Assembly: GCF_026151205.1 (NCBI RefSeq)
Contig: NC_087075.1
Coordinates: forward strand, 6,962,858-7,026,857
Origin: Bolinopsis microptera
Lineage: Eukaryota; Ctenophora; Tentaculata; Lobata; Bolinopsidae
DNA: 64,000 bases
Reading direction: 5' to 3'
The translations under genes and the position numbers were made by a program. The notes beneath the pieces are model-generated. The model was given only the letters and a program-made list of their open reading frames with translations, was not told where the DNA came from and searched no databases. Shown in pieces: positions 1 to 10,702 of this stretch; position 1 is the stretch's first letter; every line of letters begins with the position of its first letter.

Positions 1-830
1 GTGGAGGTTAGACCTCCCACATTGACGACAGGTTTGACTCTGATGGATGTGTTTCCAACGATCAAGATGGAGATAACAGTGAGAATTTAAAGGAAATGAC
101 TGAAAAGATAGGTTTAGCGTGACAGAATGTACGGTTGGTTCTGATAAGTTACTATTATATGCTGAGAAATGTTTAACTGATCATTAAATTTATCACTTGA
201 TGAAGACGAACTTTCTGATAGAGAATCCTGTTGACTGTTGTAGAATGATATTGGCTTGTAGAATGATGATTTGATGATTCGTCATTAATTTCCAGACTCT
301 GTTGCAATATTTATATCTGTTTGTTCGATAAGTGAATTATCTGCCTAGCTGATCATATTCCTGCTTGGGAACGGATGTTCTGGGATAATCATCGTTCTTT
401 CGAATTCTCTATTGTTGCCAACTGGTGAAGTGAACCAGTAGTTATCGTCCACTTCTTCATTGAAGAGTTTTTCGATTTGAAGATGTAAGTGCAGTTTATT
501 CGGATTCCTTTTGCAGTTTTTTTTCTTCATTTTAAGCTCCAATTCGGCCAACATGAGAAGAAACAGTGGTAAACACACAACGAGCGGTGCTGGGGAGCAA
601 TCTGACTCAGTGGGTTGACTAGGTCCACAAATTAATTGACAAATTTGACTTTCACATTTTCACAATGAGTCACAGATAGATAAGAAACTTTGGAGCAGCT
701 GTTCCCTGGAAGCGGGGTGACCAATTAAAGTTGGGAAAATTGAGACTGCAGAGCGCGAGCGTAATGATTATTGGCCAAAATTTCCGGTTAAAAGCCGGCA
801 CCTGGCTGGCTGAAGTCTGAGTACCACAAG
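1..830. other. No gene recognised; one unclassified open frame
   Basis: I see no assignable gene here. A minus-strand open frame at 345-578 encodes 77 residues with a basic N-terminal stretch and the tract NYWFTSPVGNNREFER. Its codon content looks more gene-like than random, so it could be a downstream exon of the minus-strand gene at 0.8-2 kb, but I cannot show splice junctions that join them. The first 20 bases form a short inverted repeat. Confidence 0.3.
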
Positions 831-1954
831 TTAGGTGGATAAAAGTAGTTGATGCTGACTATTTGCCGGTTGAAACTTGGATGTATGAACTGTATTTATG
901 ATGTATGAACTATAAATGATCAATGAATTTCCAAATGAGTGAAAAAGTGAGCTGTAATTCTCAATATGAACTATAAGCGGTCCTATATAACTCTTCCCGA
1001 CGTTTTCCAAATTAGCCAAGATCGAAATCTCAATCACTACAAAACAGTTAATTAAATACCATCAACTCCTTACAGTATCTCGAAATCTTATTAGTAATTA
1101 ATACAATCGTCAATCATGTAGCTAAATACTTAATTAACAAATAACTTACCGACAAGTGAGTAATTGTAAAGTGCGTCACATGACCTCCACAAAATATTCT
1201 CCTCTTTAGAGAATAGTAAGTGGTACAAGGTCTGGGGGTCCTTTGATTTGAAGTTCACCTCGCTCAGCTTCTGTAAAATAATAATGTGTAAGTAAAACAA
1301 ATAACAATACAATGTGATGAAAAGTAACTTCACTCAGTTTTAACTCAGACTAAAATATATTTGATAAAACAGCCCATAAAACAGTTTTATGAAGGAGCAA
1401 CGCTCATAAAACAGTTTCAAACCAGTTGTTCCTCGACATCCATCACACAATCTCAACTAATAAACGCAAAGTGATCTGATTTATTAAAGCTGTATGGACC
1501 TATCTTTTATGTTTGACCATCATCATCTAACGACGAACAAATAATGCACTAATGCAGCAACGTGTGATACAAGTTGATAAGCTGAGGTTAGTGATCATTG
1601 CTTGACAACATTTAGCAAGTTGAAGCGGTTGAGCAATCGAGGGTAATCGTTAGGAGCACTTGTGGTGATATTCTTGAAGAGGTTTCCTTCTCAAAGAGTT
1701 TTAACATTTGATTTAGGAAATGTAGGCAACAGAGCAGATCTATTAGTGTAACAATTGTGTCGCTCACATGTTGTGCTCTGCTTGTATACTCTGTGCTTTC
1801 TGATCGACGTTGATTATGCGCCTACTTTTTAATTATATACTTAACATTCACGTGGATTACATAAAATGTTATGGAATTGTTAATAATAACGATAAAAACT
1901 TACTGGCTCTTCGTCTTTCTTCTTAGAGTCTTCATCCTTCTTTTTGGGTGGCAT
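831..1954 (-). CDS. Partial gene, N-terminal exons of a possible armadillo-like protein
   Basis: Three minus-strand segments join in phase. Exon 1 (1954-1904) starts with ATG and encodes a 17-residue lysine/acidic leader (MPPKKKDEDSKKKDEEP) followed by a consensus GTAAGT donor. Exon 2 (1270-1150) begins after TTTTACAG, is in the same phase, encodes 40 residues including SKEENILWRSCDALYNYSL, and ends at another GTAAGT. Exon 3 starts at 1036 after TTTTGTAG in the matching phase; its end is unclear. The helical pattern and the basic leader resemble the N-terminus of ARMC3-like armadillo proteins, but this rests on a remembered family pattern over about 40 residues. The rest of the gene would lie before base 831 or outside the window. 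Splicing is well supported by phase; identity is weak. Confidence 0.42.
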
Positions 1955-2596
1955 TCTACAAGGATAGGTATTTAAAATTGCATAAAATATATGCATGATA
2001 TCAATTATGGAATATCACTTTTACCCACCATTATATATGTATTATAATGAAATGCAAAAGGTAAATCATGATCGACCCACTCAAGAGAGCGAAGAATGGA
2101 AGGTAATTTAAAATAGTTGATATGGAATAGTTATGAAAAGCCACTCACAAAATCAAATAGTCACTTTGATTCCAATTATTCTGAGTGAAATCATTTAAAT
2201 TTTAAAACCATAATAAATTGCCAGTTGCAACATCAGTTATCAGCATATCTTTGCTATAAGCGTGTACATGACATTATACATATAAATTAGAAACTGAAAA
2301 CGAGGCTGAAATTTTTGTTTTGTTATGGCTACCGTATTTCTATCACTGGTTCTATAGACATTTTTCACAAAATTGTTTGATGATCAGTAATTTAATCGAT
2401 ATGTTATTTTGTCTAGTAGCTATGGTGACCTCACACTTTTTTTTGCATCGACATTCAATTGGGTGGGATATTACACAAACCGAACGTTTCTTCTTTCAAA
2501 AAGAAAATTCAGCCCTCCTAAGGGTCGTCCCCCTCTCTGATTGATTGTTTTCAATTATGTTTAAGAAAATTTAGACGTTTACCTCAACTGCAGATC
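1955..2596. other. Intergenic, nothing recognised
   Basis: AT-rich sequence between two divergently arranged loci: the minus-strand gene starting at 1954 and the plus-strand transporter-like sequence starting at 2597. Open frames are short and show no family motif. A shared promoter region is possible from the arrangement, but no regulatory motif is clear. Confidence 0.4.
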
Positions 2597-3712
2597 ATGG
2601 CAAAAAGTACAGACTCTGATAAAGACAAACTGATAGAATCAGATCACATCGAATATGGTAGCTCATCAGAAGATGAAATACCCACCAAGTCTCTAAAAGA
2701 AATTATATACACTATGATTGGTGAACAACGGTAGACTTGGAAGCAGGGAGGCAGGGAGGCAGGCAAAAATGTCTTATAACCTATTTCAAGTGTTGGAAAG
2801 CACAGTCATGCAGTATTGGATCATTTTGGCACTGATATATGTTATGTGGACGGCTCTAATTTCCACTATTGTTCCTGTAATAAGGTGTGGGTGGGGGTTA
2901 AGCATCGTGGGGAGACCCTGATCAACTTCAGTGCTTACTTCTTTAGTGATCTAGGTAAGTCTCTTTTATTTATTTTTGAAAAGTCACAGCTGTGTGCTTG
3001 ATTGGTACTGGTTGATTGGGGAACTTTTTTTCAGCTAGCATATCAAAGTATAAAGCAGTGAATGTGATTACCATACCAGCAACTATATCTGTAATAGCCA
3101 TATTTCAGGAGAAGGGGTGTTTGTAAAGCATCCTGACATCTATGGACGGAAGAAAATGATTGTAATAGCTTTAACTCTGTTGTTCCTCTCCTCAAGTGCA
3201 TCAACATTTGCTCAAACTAAAGAACAGTTCTTCATCCTGCACTGTCTTAGACAGTGGATCACGTTTCCCACCTGTATAACTTTCACTTCAGGAATAGTAA
3301 AGAGCACCCATAGAGAGGTGGGACCCATGCTTTCTGTCCTATTCTTCAATATCTGTTGGCGTACTTGTTCCTAAAGATAATGGGATGGATATGGTTTGTT
3401 TTCCTAATGGCTGTGCCCTGCTCATTTGTTTTGTTCTTGTGTCTACTACAGGATTCACATACTCATGTTTATACGCGTACTGCGTGACGCACTTGTTTGC
3501 CGCCTTCGGCGGTCGCGCGCTACTGCAAGCGAGAAGGCTCTGGCTAGAGCAAACTACAGGAATCTCCATGATATATAGCAGCGAGTGGAAGAAAGAAGGA
3601 GGCTATGGAGGCTAATCAAAGCATGGCCTGGTATAATTGCTATGACCATTTTACTGGTCAACTGGTATTTCGGTGTCCCTAATCATTTTAATTACACTCG
3701 TTCACTTGTCAA
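2597..3712 (+). pseudogene. SLC22-like organic ion transporter, truncated and broken
   Basis: Pieces in order match the N-terminal half of the SLC22 branch of the major facilitator superfamily, which moves organic ions across the plasma membrane. An acidic N-terminus starts at ATG 2597. A first membrane segment follows at 2,800-2,870 (YWIILALIYVMWTALISTIV). The conserved loop after TM2 appears as DIYGRKKM near 3,140, then TM3-5 to 3,370. A tryptophan-rich TM6 block lies at 3,375-3,450, and EKALARANYR near 3,535 fits the intracellular loop. Reading needs several frame changes. An inserted GC-rich repeat (about 3,455-3,540) brings a stop, another in-frame TAG follows near 3,568, and similarity ends after a TM7-like segment by 3,712. 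No C-terminal half was found. Some frame changes could be introns, but the stop-bearing repeat inside a membrane block argues for a pseudogene. Confidence 0.6.
3455..3542. repeat. GC-rich interspersed repeat inserted in the SLC22-like sequence
   Basis: This short block contains GCCGCCTTCGGCGG followed by TCGCGCGCTACTGCAAGCGAG, preceded by a tract resembling CATGTTTATACGCGTACTGCGTGACGC. The same elements recur, some inverted, at 5,410-5,655 and 19,050-19,175. Here it splits a transporter membrane block and adds a stop codon. I see no clear terminal repeats or target duplication, so its class is unknown; a miniature DNA transposon is the most economical guess. Confidence 0.6.
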
Positions 3713-6708
3713 GGCGTGTAAGGTCATTCGGCGAATTTTCTTTAAAATATAATGATGTATTTGTGAAACAATTTGAACGTTTATTGATTGAAAAATTCAT
3801 GTCATATTATATATTATTGGAACAAAAATTTTTGAATGTCAAAAATTAAAACTTAAAAATTAAAAATAATTTAAATTTAAATCAAACAAATTTCTTAAGT
3901 TGCATTGGCTATGTTACAATTTTTAGTTAAAATTTGAGGACTTTGACACGCAAACTATTGACATACGTTGCATGCCACTTTTTGCGCTCGAAGCGCGCGC
4001 CGCCGTTGTCATACGTTGTATGACCCGCCGAGCACGAGTGCGCGGCTCCCCCTGTATCGTCGAAACTCTACTATAGTGAAGCGACAGTGGGGGTCACCAC
4101 GTGATACAACGCCGCACATGATACACCGCCATGATACAACGCCGCCGAAGGCGGGATACGAAACATGTATCAAGCAAACTACATTTTTGTTTATATTTTT
4201 CATTGCAGATCGTTACTCTGCTTTGCAAAACACCGATCTCACTGGTTTGACATCGTCATTCAAAGCTTAAATTAATATTTATTTCAGTTTAAAACATAAT
4301 TTGTAAGCATTGGTTACTGAGTTGGAGGACTTCACCGCTTTGACGCGCCGCGCAAACTAGCATTCTTGCTTCGCATGAGATATAGCCGAGAAGCTTCAAA
4401 GGGGGGGGGGGGGGGGTTGATGGAGGGTTATGCTTTGTCAAAGTGGATGCTTTTAAAAATGAAACCGAAAGTCTTTAAACTGCGCGTTGTATTGGTTTTA
4501 TATTTTATGTATAAGTATCGATTCGCATGACTTGTGACGAAATACCCAATTAATTAGAGTTAGTACAAGCCAAACACAAGGATATCTCGTGTCATTAATA
4601 ATTAAGTGACATTAAGTGACCGGTGAGCCACACTTCTTGACAAATTTTGTTTAGAATAACGACCCAATCATAAGGTAAAAAGTGTAAGCTGTATTTTAAG
4701 GGCTATTCTCAGTCCATCTAAGTCGTAAGTTTGGAGGAATAATACGGCTAATTTTGAGATTCTTCAAAGTCTTGAACCAAAATATCCTGTTACGCCGTCA
4801 ACTGGGCCCAGGAAACCTTACCGTTAGGAGCCTAACCACTAACTTTGGAAGTAAAAGAGATAGAAATGTCTGGTTTTCAACAAAATGTTCGTCTTGTAAA
4901 AATAACGTTTCCTCCTCAGGAGGAAAATTTAAAACAATTTAGATTTTGAACTATCGCGAAAAGTCATATTTTAGGCCTTATAAAACGGCGCAGCTTTAAC
5001 TTTGCGGATTCTTGTTCTCTGATTGGCTGAATCGTATCACGTGCTACGTGGTGAAATTGCATCCTTGGAATAATTGAAGCGTGCAAATGCAATGAACTAA
5101 CGAGCGCGCGCGGAGTTCAACAAGCTGTGAAAAGGCGATCACCCTGTAGTAATATCGCTAGCCGGTAACAGGTAAGGTCTGCTGGGCGCAGAGCAACGAT
5201 CTGGAAGGGTTGACATCGTCAATCAAGTTACTGAGGGATAAGTTCCAACAACAAACAAAAGTGGGATAAATCTCGAATTGAAAATGGAAAACAAAAAGAT
5301 TGCATTCTACAACGAAATCAAAAGTACAAAGTAGTTTAAATATTTTTTGTTTGGTTGAATAATTTTCAGACAATTGATTGAGATCTGACACGTGTAATTT
5401 TGTAATGATATTTTTAATGTTGCTCTAACCAGAGCCCTCTCGCTCGCAGTAGCGCGCGACCGCCTTGTAGCGCGATGCACTACTGGGTCACGCGCGCATC
5501 AAATAATGCTTCTCGCAACCACAGATCGGCGAGATGCGAAGGATTGACATCGTGAATCAAGCGACCGCCGAAGGCGGCAAAGGAGGATATTCTACTTGTG
5601 AAACAAGCGTGTCACGCAGTACGCGGATACACATGGCTATGTGAATATTTAATGTCTAATTTCTAATTTTTCTAATTTCTAATTTCTAGCCAATGTCCTG
5701 GCGGTGCTGAGCCGATGTAAAACTCTTCTGTAAACTCTTTTGTCTCTTGTAACTTGTTTATATTTTATATTTTAGTTATACTGTGTACTGTGTACAATAG
5801 TTATAGCGTATAGTGTGTAGTGTGTAGTGGTTATTTTGTTGTAACGTGTCACTTTATATTTTGCTACCAACGTCAGCCTTGACTTACCATTTATTGTAAT
5901 TGGTACAGCATATATCAAAATTAAAACACTGTTTTCGATCTGACAGGTGATGGGCTCTCTCTGATGGGACATAGTTCTAGGGGGTACCCGGGGTACGAGT
6001 TAACGAATAGTGTTCGTGTCCTTCCACAATCCCCTCTCATTGTGTTTTTGACGGAGGAGGAGCCTAGTTCATCCGTCTGCATCGCTTAATCGAGTTAAAA
6101 ATTTAGCCAATAACAAACTAAATTACATGTTATACTGATATCAGATGTAGAGTTTATAACATACAAATTCTAAATTTTTGACGGCTGACGATGGTAAGTC
6201 GCTACGTTTAACTCGGGACTTTTATAGTCTTAAGTCTTGGAGCTCAAAATGTCTCGTGCTGTGGGCCGTATAAACGGCGCTCACCACCGCCCCGCCTTAC
6301 TGCTTACATTACTTCATGGTTGCGGGGCGGAGCCGGTGCCGTTTGTCTCGGCCTCGAGTGGCGAGTGCTTGCCCATCGAATACACGATTGAAACACTATA
6401 CTAATTATTTACTGGCATTCTACAGTTTCCAAAACGAAGTACGAAGGTATATTAACTTTGAGCTTTGTTTTGGCGACTGCTTCATCGATGGGCGAGTAGG
6501 TATTTGTTGTTTAGCAGTGTTGAATATTGGAGCAATTATATAATGTATATCTCCATCATAATATAGGCTAGTGTAAACACAAATATAATCAATAATACAA
6601 ACAAATAGTATTGTATTATTGGTAACTCGCTAGATTATAAATGTTATTTAAACACATATGTTTACGTCAATTATTACACGATTACACGATTTACACGATT
6701 AGAAAATG
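3713..6708. other. Gene-free stretch with interspersed repeats
   Basis: No gene is supported. The region holds an AT-rich tail (3,740-3,950), a small inverted element around 3,950-4,160 with CATACGTTG motifs, a G homopolymer near 4,400-4,417, GC-rich repeat copies at 5,090-5,660, and a TCTAATTT microsatellite near 5,655-5,690. Open frames here (up to 100 codons) show no family motif and several run through repeats. Confidence 0.5.
5410..5655. repeat. Copy of the GC-rich interspersed repeat
   Basis: This copy contains CCAGAGCCCTCTCGCTCGCAG, GCGCGACCGCC, a GACATCGTGAATCAAGCGAC tract and CCGCCGAAGGCGGCAAAGG, then a tract ending ACACATGGCTATGTGAA. The same order occurs at 19,050-19,175, and in the opposite orientation at 3,455-3,542. 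The motif TTGACATCGTGAATC also recurs near 51,120. Confidence 0.6.
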
Positions 6709-7298
6709 TATTTGTTATACTCAAGAAAACAACAATTTCAAGAAAACAACAATTTTATTTAGTATCAATTAAAGCAGACAAAAATATATTTCATATATAT
6801 ATAACTAGCACGAACTTTAGATCAGATATTTTAGGGGACTTGGAGTAGCAAGAGATTGACTAAAAGGTATATAACTTTTACAAAGATACGTCGAGAAGAA
6901 TCCAGGGTGATACAGGATCGGAGAGTGCAGACCAAAAGTTTACGCACCCACCTTTGCCTCCTGAGTTCTTGGTTGGGTAGAAATTTATGCAAACTTGGTC
7001 GTTTATACTCCAAGTCCCTTTCTTAAAAGAAGTAGTATTAACTATGTCTAGAGTTAGCTTCGCTCAATAATAACAATATCAATATAATCAATATCAATAC
7101 CAGATAAACCTACCGAATAAATTATTAAATATCAATTAATTCATTCCGATAAAAAATTTTATAAATTTAGATATTTAACTTATCTAAAAACATTACAACA
7201 AATGTTTAAAAAGCGCCCAAAATCGATTTGAAAGATTTTCTGTCTATAGTACAATCATGATAGTAATAGTAAGTGTGTGCCGCTGCAATTAGACTTGC

Positions 7299-10200
7299 TT
7301 ACTGCAATTTAAAATTGTTTGGAGTCCAAGTATCTTTTAAGTCAGCTGCCTGTGCTTGTATTAATAGTGCTTTGGTTCTCAGTTTTATCAAGCTAATGGA
7401 CGTTTCTAAGCAATTGCTTGAAGTTAAAATTTTTTTATGAACAGCGTTCCAAAGCTTGGCTGCATTAAACAAAAAGGTATTTGATTTATTTAGGAGAATA
7501 ACCATTAGACTCGTTGCACGGTTTGAAATGTTGATAGCCTCATAAAGAGAGTATGGGCAGTGGTACTTGATAATCTTAGAGAATTCTAAAATACAGTGAT
7601 ATTTGTACAAGTTTTGAGCTGTAAGAATTTTTAATCTATTAAAAATGGGTTTTGTATGCTCCTTTTCGAAGTGTTTATGGTCTAGTTTTTGCATACCGTA
7701 TGGTCTAGTACGTGCACATGTTGATTGTTTATCTAAATATGAGTCAAGGTCGCCAAAAAGGATCCTTATACAGTGCTTCTGTGTGATGAAAAGACTATCA
7801 TTGGACCGTTCTTTGAGGACAACACCCCAAACACTTATACCATAACTGAGATGTGATTCAAAAAGAGCATTATATATTTTCAAATATAGTTCAGAAGGTA
7901 TCGAGTGCCGAATTCTGCAGATTGCACCAGTCATAGATCGCAGTTTTTTACGGATGTAGTGCATGTGGGCAATCCAGTTTAGCTTACTATCTATAACAAC
8001 ACCTAAGAATTTGGTATCCTTGACTTGAGTAATAACCTTACCATTGATGAATATTGATCTAGATTCATCTAGCAGGATAGCAAATGGTCTGGTCCGTGCA
8101 CAGGTGTCATCATATTCAGAGGCAGGTTTAAAATGTATGTAGCAGCATTTGGACATGTTGATATGAAGTAGATTACATTTCATGTAAATCGAGACATGTT
8201 TAAGTACTAAGTTGGCTTTTTTGTATGTTGCTTCTCTAGATGGTCCTGATATGAAGATATTAGTGTCATCAGCATAAAGTACAAATTTCACCTCACTGTC
8301 TGAAAAGCAGTTTACTATATCGTTCATATACAATAGAAGAGTAACGGCCCTAGAATTGACCCTTGTGGTACTCCAAATTTCACGTCCATTGTTTCTGATG
8401 GTACATCGTTATACATAACATACTGCTTTCTGTTAGTCAAATAGCTTTTTAGTAAGGTAAGTGCTGTGCCCCTAATACCGTAGGAATTTAATTTGCATAA
8501 AAGAATATCGTGATCAAGGGTGTCGAAGGCTTTGCTTAAGTCAATGAATATCCCTAGGACATGTTTATTGCTTGCCAGAGACTTAGTAACGGAGTCTATA
8601 GATTTGTGTAGAGCATGGGTGGTAGAATGGCCTTTTCTAAATCCAAACTGTGAGTCTGTTAGTACACCTTTAGATGTGAAGAAATTATAGAGGCGTTTAT
8701 AAATGACCTTCTCGAAGATCTTTCCAAATAAAGGTAATATTGATACAGGCCGATAATTTTCAATGCATTCCTTATTGTCTTTCTTGTAAATAGGAATAAC
8801 TTTACCAGTTTTAAAAATACTTGGGAATGTACCACTTTGTATACATGTGTTGTAAAGCCTAGCCAAGGTACCAGCAATGAGCTTGGCCGGTTTTTTAACA
8901 ACAACTATAGGTATGTCACTCGCCTTACCATTTTGAAAATCCCTGATCACCTCTATAATTTCTTCTTCATTAGTTTCTTCCAGGTATATGGAGTCAGATA
9001 CCGAATTAGACATAAACTGAGCAAATGATTCTACTGGTTCCAGAGAAATACTATTGTTTGACAATACATTTTTATTGAGATTACTTGCAAGAGATGTAAA
9101 ATATTCACAGAATTTGTTAGCAATTATTCGTCTGCAAGTAACTCTCTGGCCATCTATAACAAAATCGTCCTTACATCTAGACACATTTTTGCCACGGAGT
9201 TCATTTATAATTTCCCAAGTCTTTTTTGAGTTCATGCTGTACTTCTCGAATTTTTGAGTATAGCACATAGCCTTTGCCATCTTTATTGAGCTCTTGAGAA
9301 ACTTGTCGAATTCCTTGTAGTAGATGTGCTTGTTTGGATCCCCATCAGGTAGTTTTAATGTACAAGTCTTCTTCCATTCGAAATACAACCTAGCTTTCTT
9401 GTCGATGGAGTTAATGAGGCCCTGGGTGATCCAAGGGTTGGTTATGCTGTTACGTTTAGTGGTTCTAGGAGTTAGAAGTTTGCAAGACAAATCTATCTTT
9501 TCTTGAAATAACTGCACGAAAGAGTCAAATGTGTTACAGCTGTGGTGGAACCTATCTATATCGTTTTCTATTTCAAGACAGAGCTTCTCTAAGTTAGCAT
9601 TACTATAGTCGTAGTGTATAGTAATTTTGTCTGATGAATCAGGTGTTGGCACAGAGTCAGGGGAAAGTTCAATAAGAGTGAATATAGGGTGATGGTGGGA
9701 GATCTTGTCAGATATCACACCAGAAATAAGGGATTGATCTACGACATTGGTATGGATATTGTCAATACAGGTCCTGGAACAGCCAGGCATTTGGTGAGTT
9801 GGTACTGATATGGTTGGTATGAAGCCGTTATTGAATATTATTTCTTGGAATTTGTCCTCTGATGGAGATGGGTCGTTCAAAATGTTAACATTGAAATCAC
9901 CAAGAATATATACTTTTTTGCCATTCAGTTTTGAGAGAATACATTCATACGCTTTGTTGAACATCTCAAGTGATGCGTTTGGGGGACGGTATATAACCCC
10001 TACGACAGTTGGATCTTGCAAGCTAGTGATAGATACAAACAGTGATTCTATGTGTTCATTACAGAGAGATAAGTCAGTGATTTTGTTAAAGTTAAGGGAA
10101 TCGTGTAGGTAAAGACACACTCCTGACCCTTTACCCTTGAACTGGTTTTTCTCTTGGCAAAAGTAGCGTGATTGGTAACAGGAGGAGTATCCGTTAAGCT

Positions 10201-10702
10201 GATACAGAGTTCCATTTTCGGGATTAGTGTTTGTTTCTGCAAGGCCGATAACAGAGAATTTGTGGTCGATACAAGACAATTCAACTGCAAAGTTGTCAAA
10301 GTTTGATGCATTTCCATCAATATTTAGAAATAATTTTGACAAATATTTAGCTGAATTTTTAGGTAGGATGGTGGCATTCAACTCTGTTATTGAGAATGTT
10401 TTGCAATTTTCAAGAATCTTTGAGCTATTGTAGATAGATTCAATATAATTAACTGGCTCATCATCAATGAGGCCATTGTTTGCAAAGTGGGGAGCTTGGT
10501 AGAAAGGGTTATACCGAACGATATCATTGGCATCAGTGCATATTTTGCAGTATGTTGCATCTCGAAATTTGACTATGTTATCATCAGTTTTGCATTTTTT
10601 GTGCATTATTTTGTCACACATCTGACAAGTTATGAATGGATGTCCAGCACGCACAGGTCTATTGCAGCAGCAGCAAATTTCGCATATTAGTTTGGCTATC
10701 AT
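7299..10702 (-). pseudogene. LINE family 1 ORF2 (PHD-like finger, endonuclease, reverse transcriptase), frameshifted
   Basis: ORF2 copies the element RNA into DNA at a nicked target. The first part (10,702-8,324) starts with a Cys/His finger (CxxC...CxxC...HxxC...CxxC, residues 8-58). An exonuclease-endonuclease-phosphatase domain follows, with AETN, YRPP, GDFN and SHHHP motifs. The reverse transcriptase then has FIDLSKAFD and GVPQGSILGPLLF. The frame breaks there and resumes at 8,333-7,299 with YADD and the C-terminal region. Compared with copy B, copy A lacks one base near 8,333-8,336, so this is a mutation rather than a programmed shift. The ATG overlaps the ORF1 stop (ATGA), suggesting translation by reinitiation. 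Confidence 0.9.

Noticed and set aside
7645..7845. Plus-strand frames within the LINE and gypsy regions
   Set aside because: Shadows of minus-strand reverse transcriptase or Pol coding sequence, repeated wherever the LINE is repeated.
8324..8333. Programmed frameshift in LINE copy A ORF2
   Set aside because: Copy B reads through the same place in one frame with one additional base, so copy A has a deletion.
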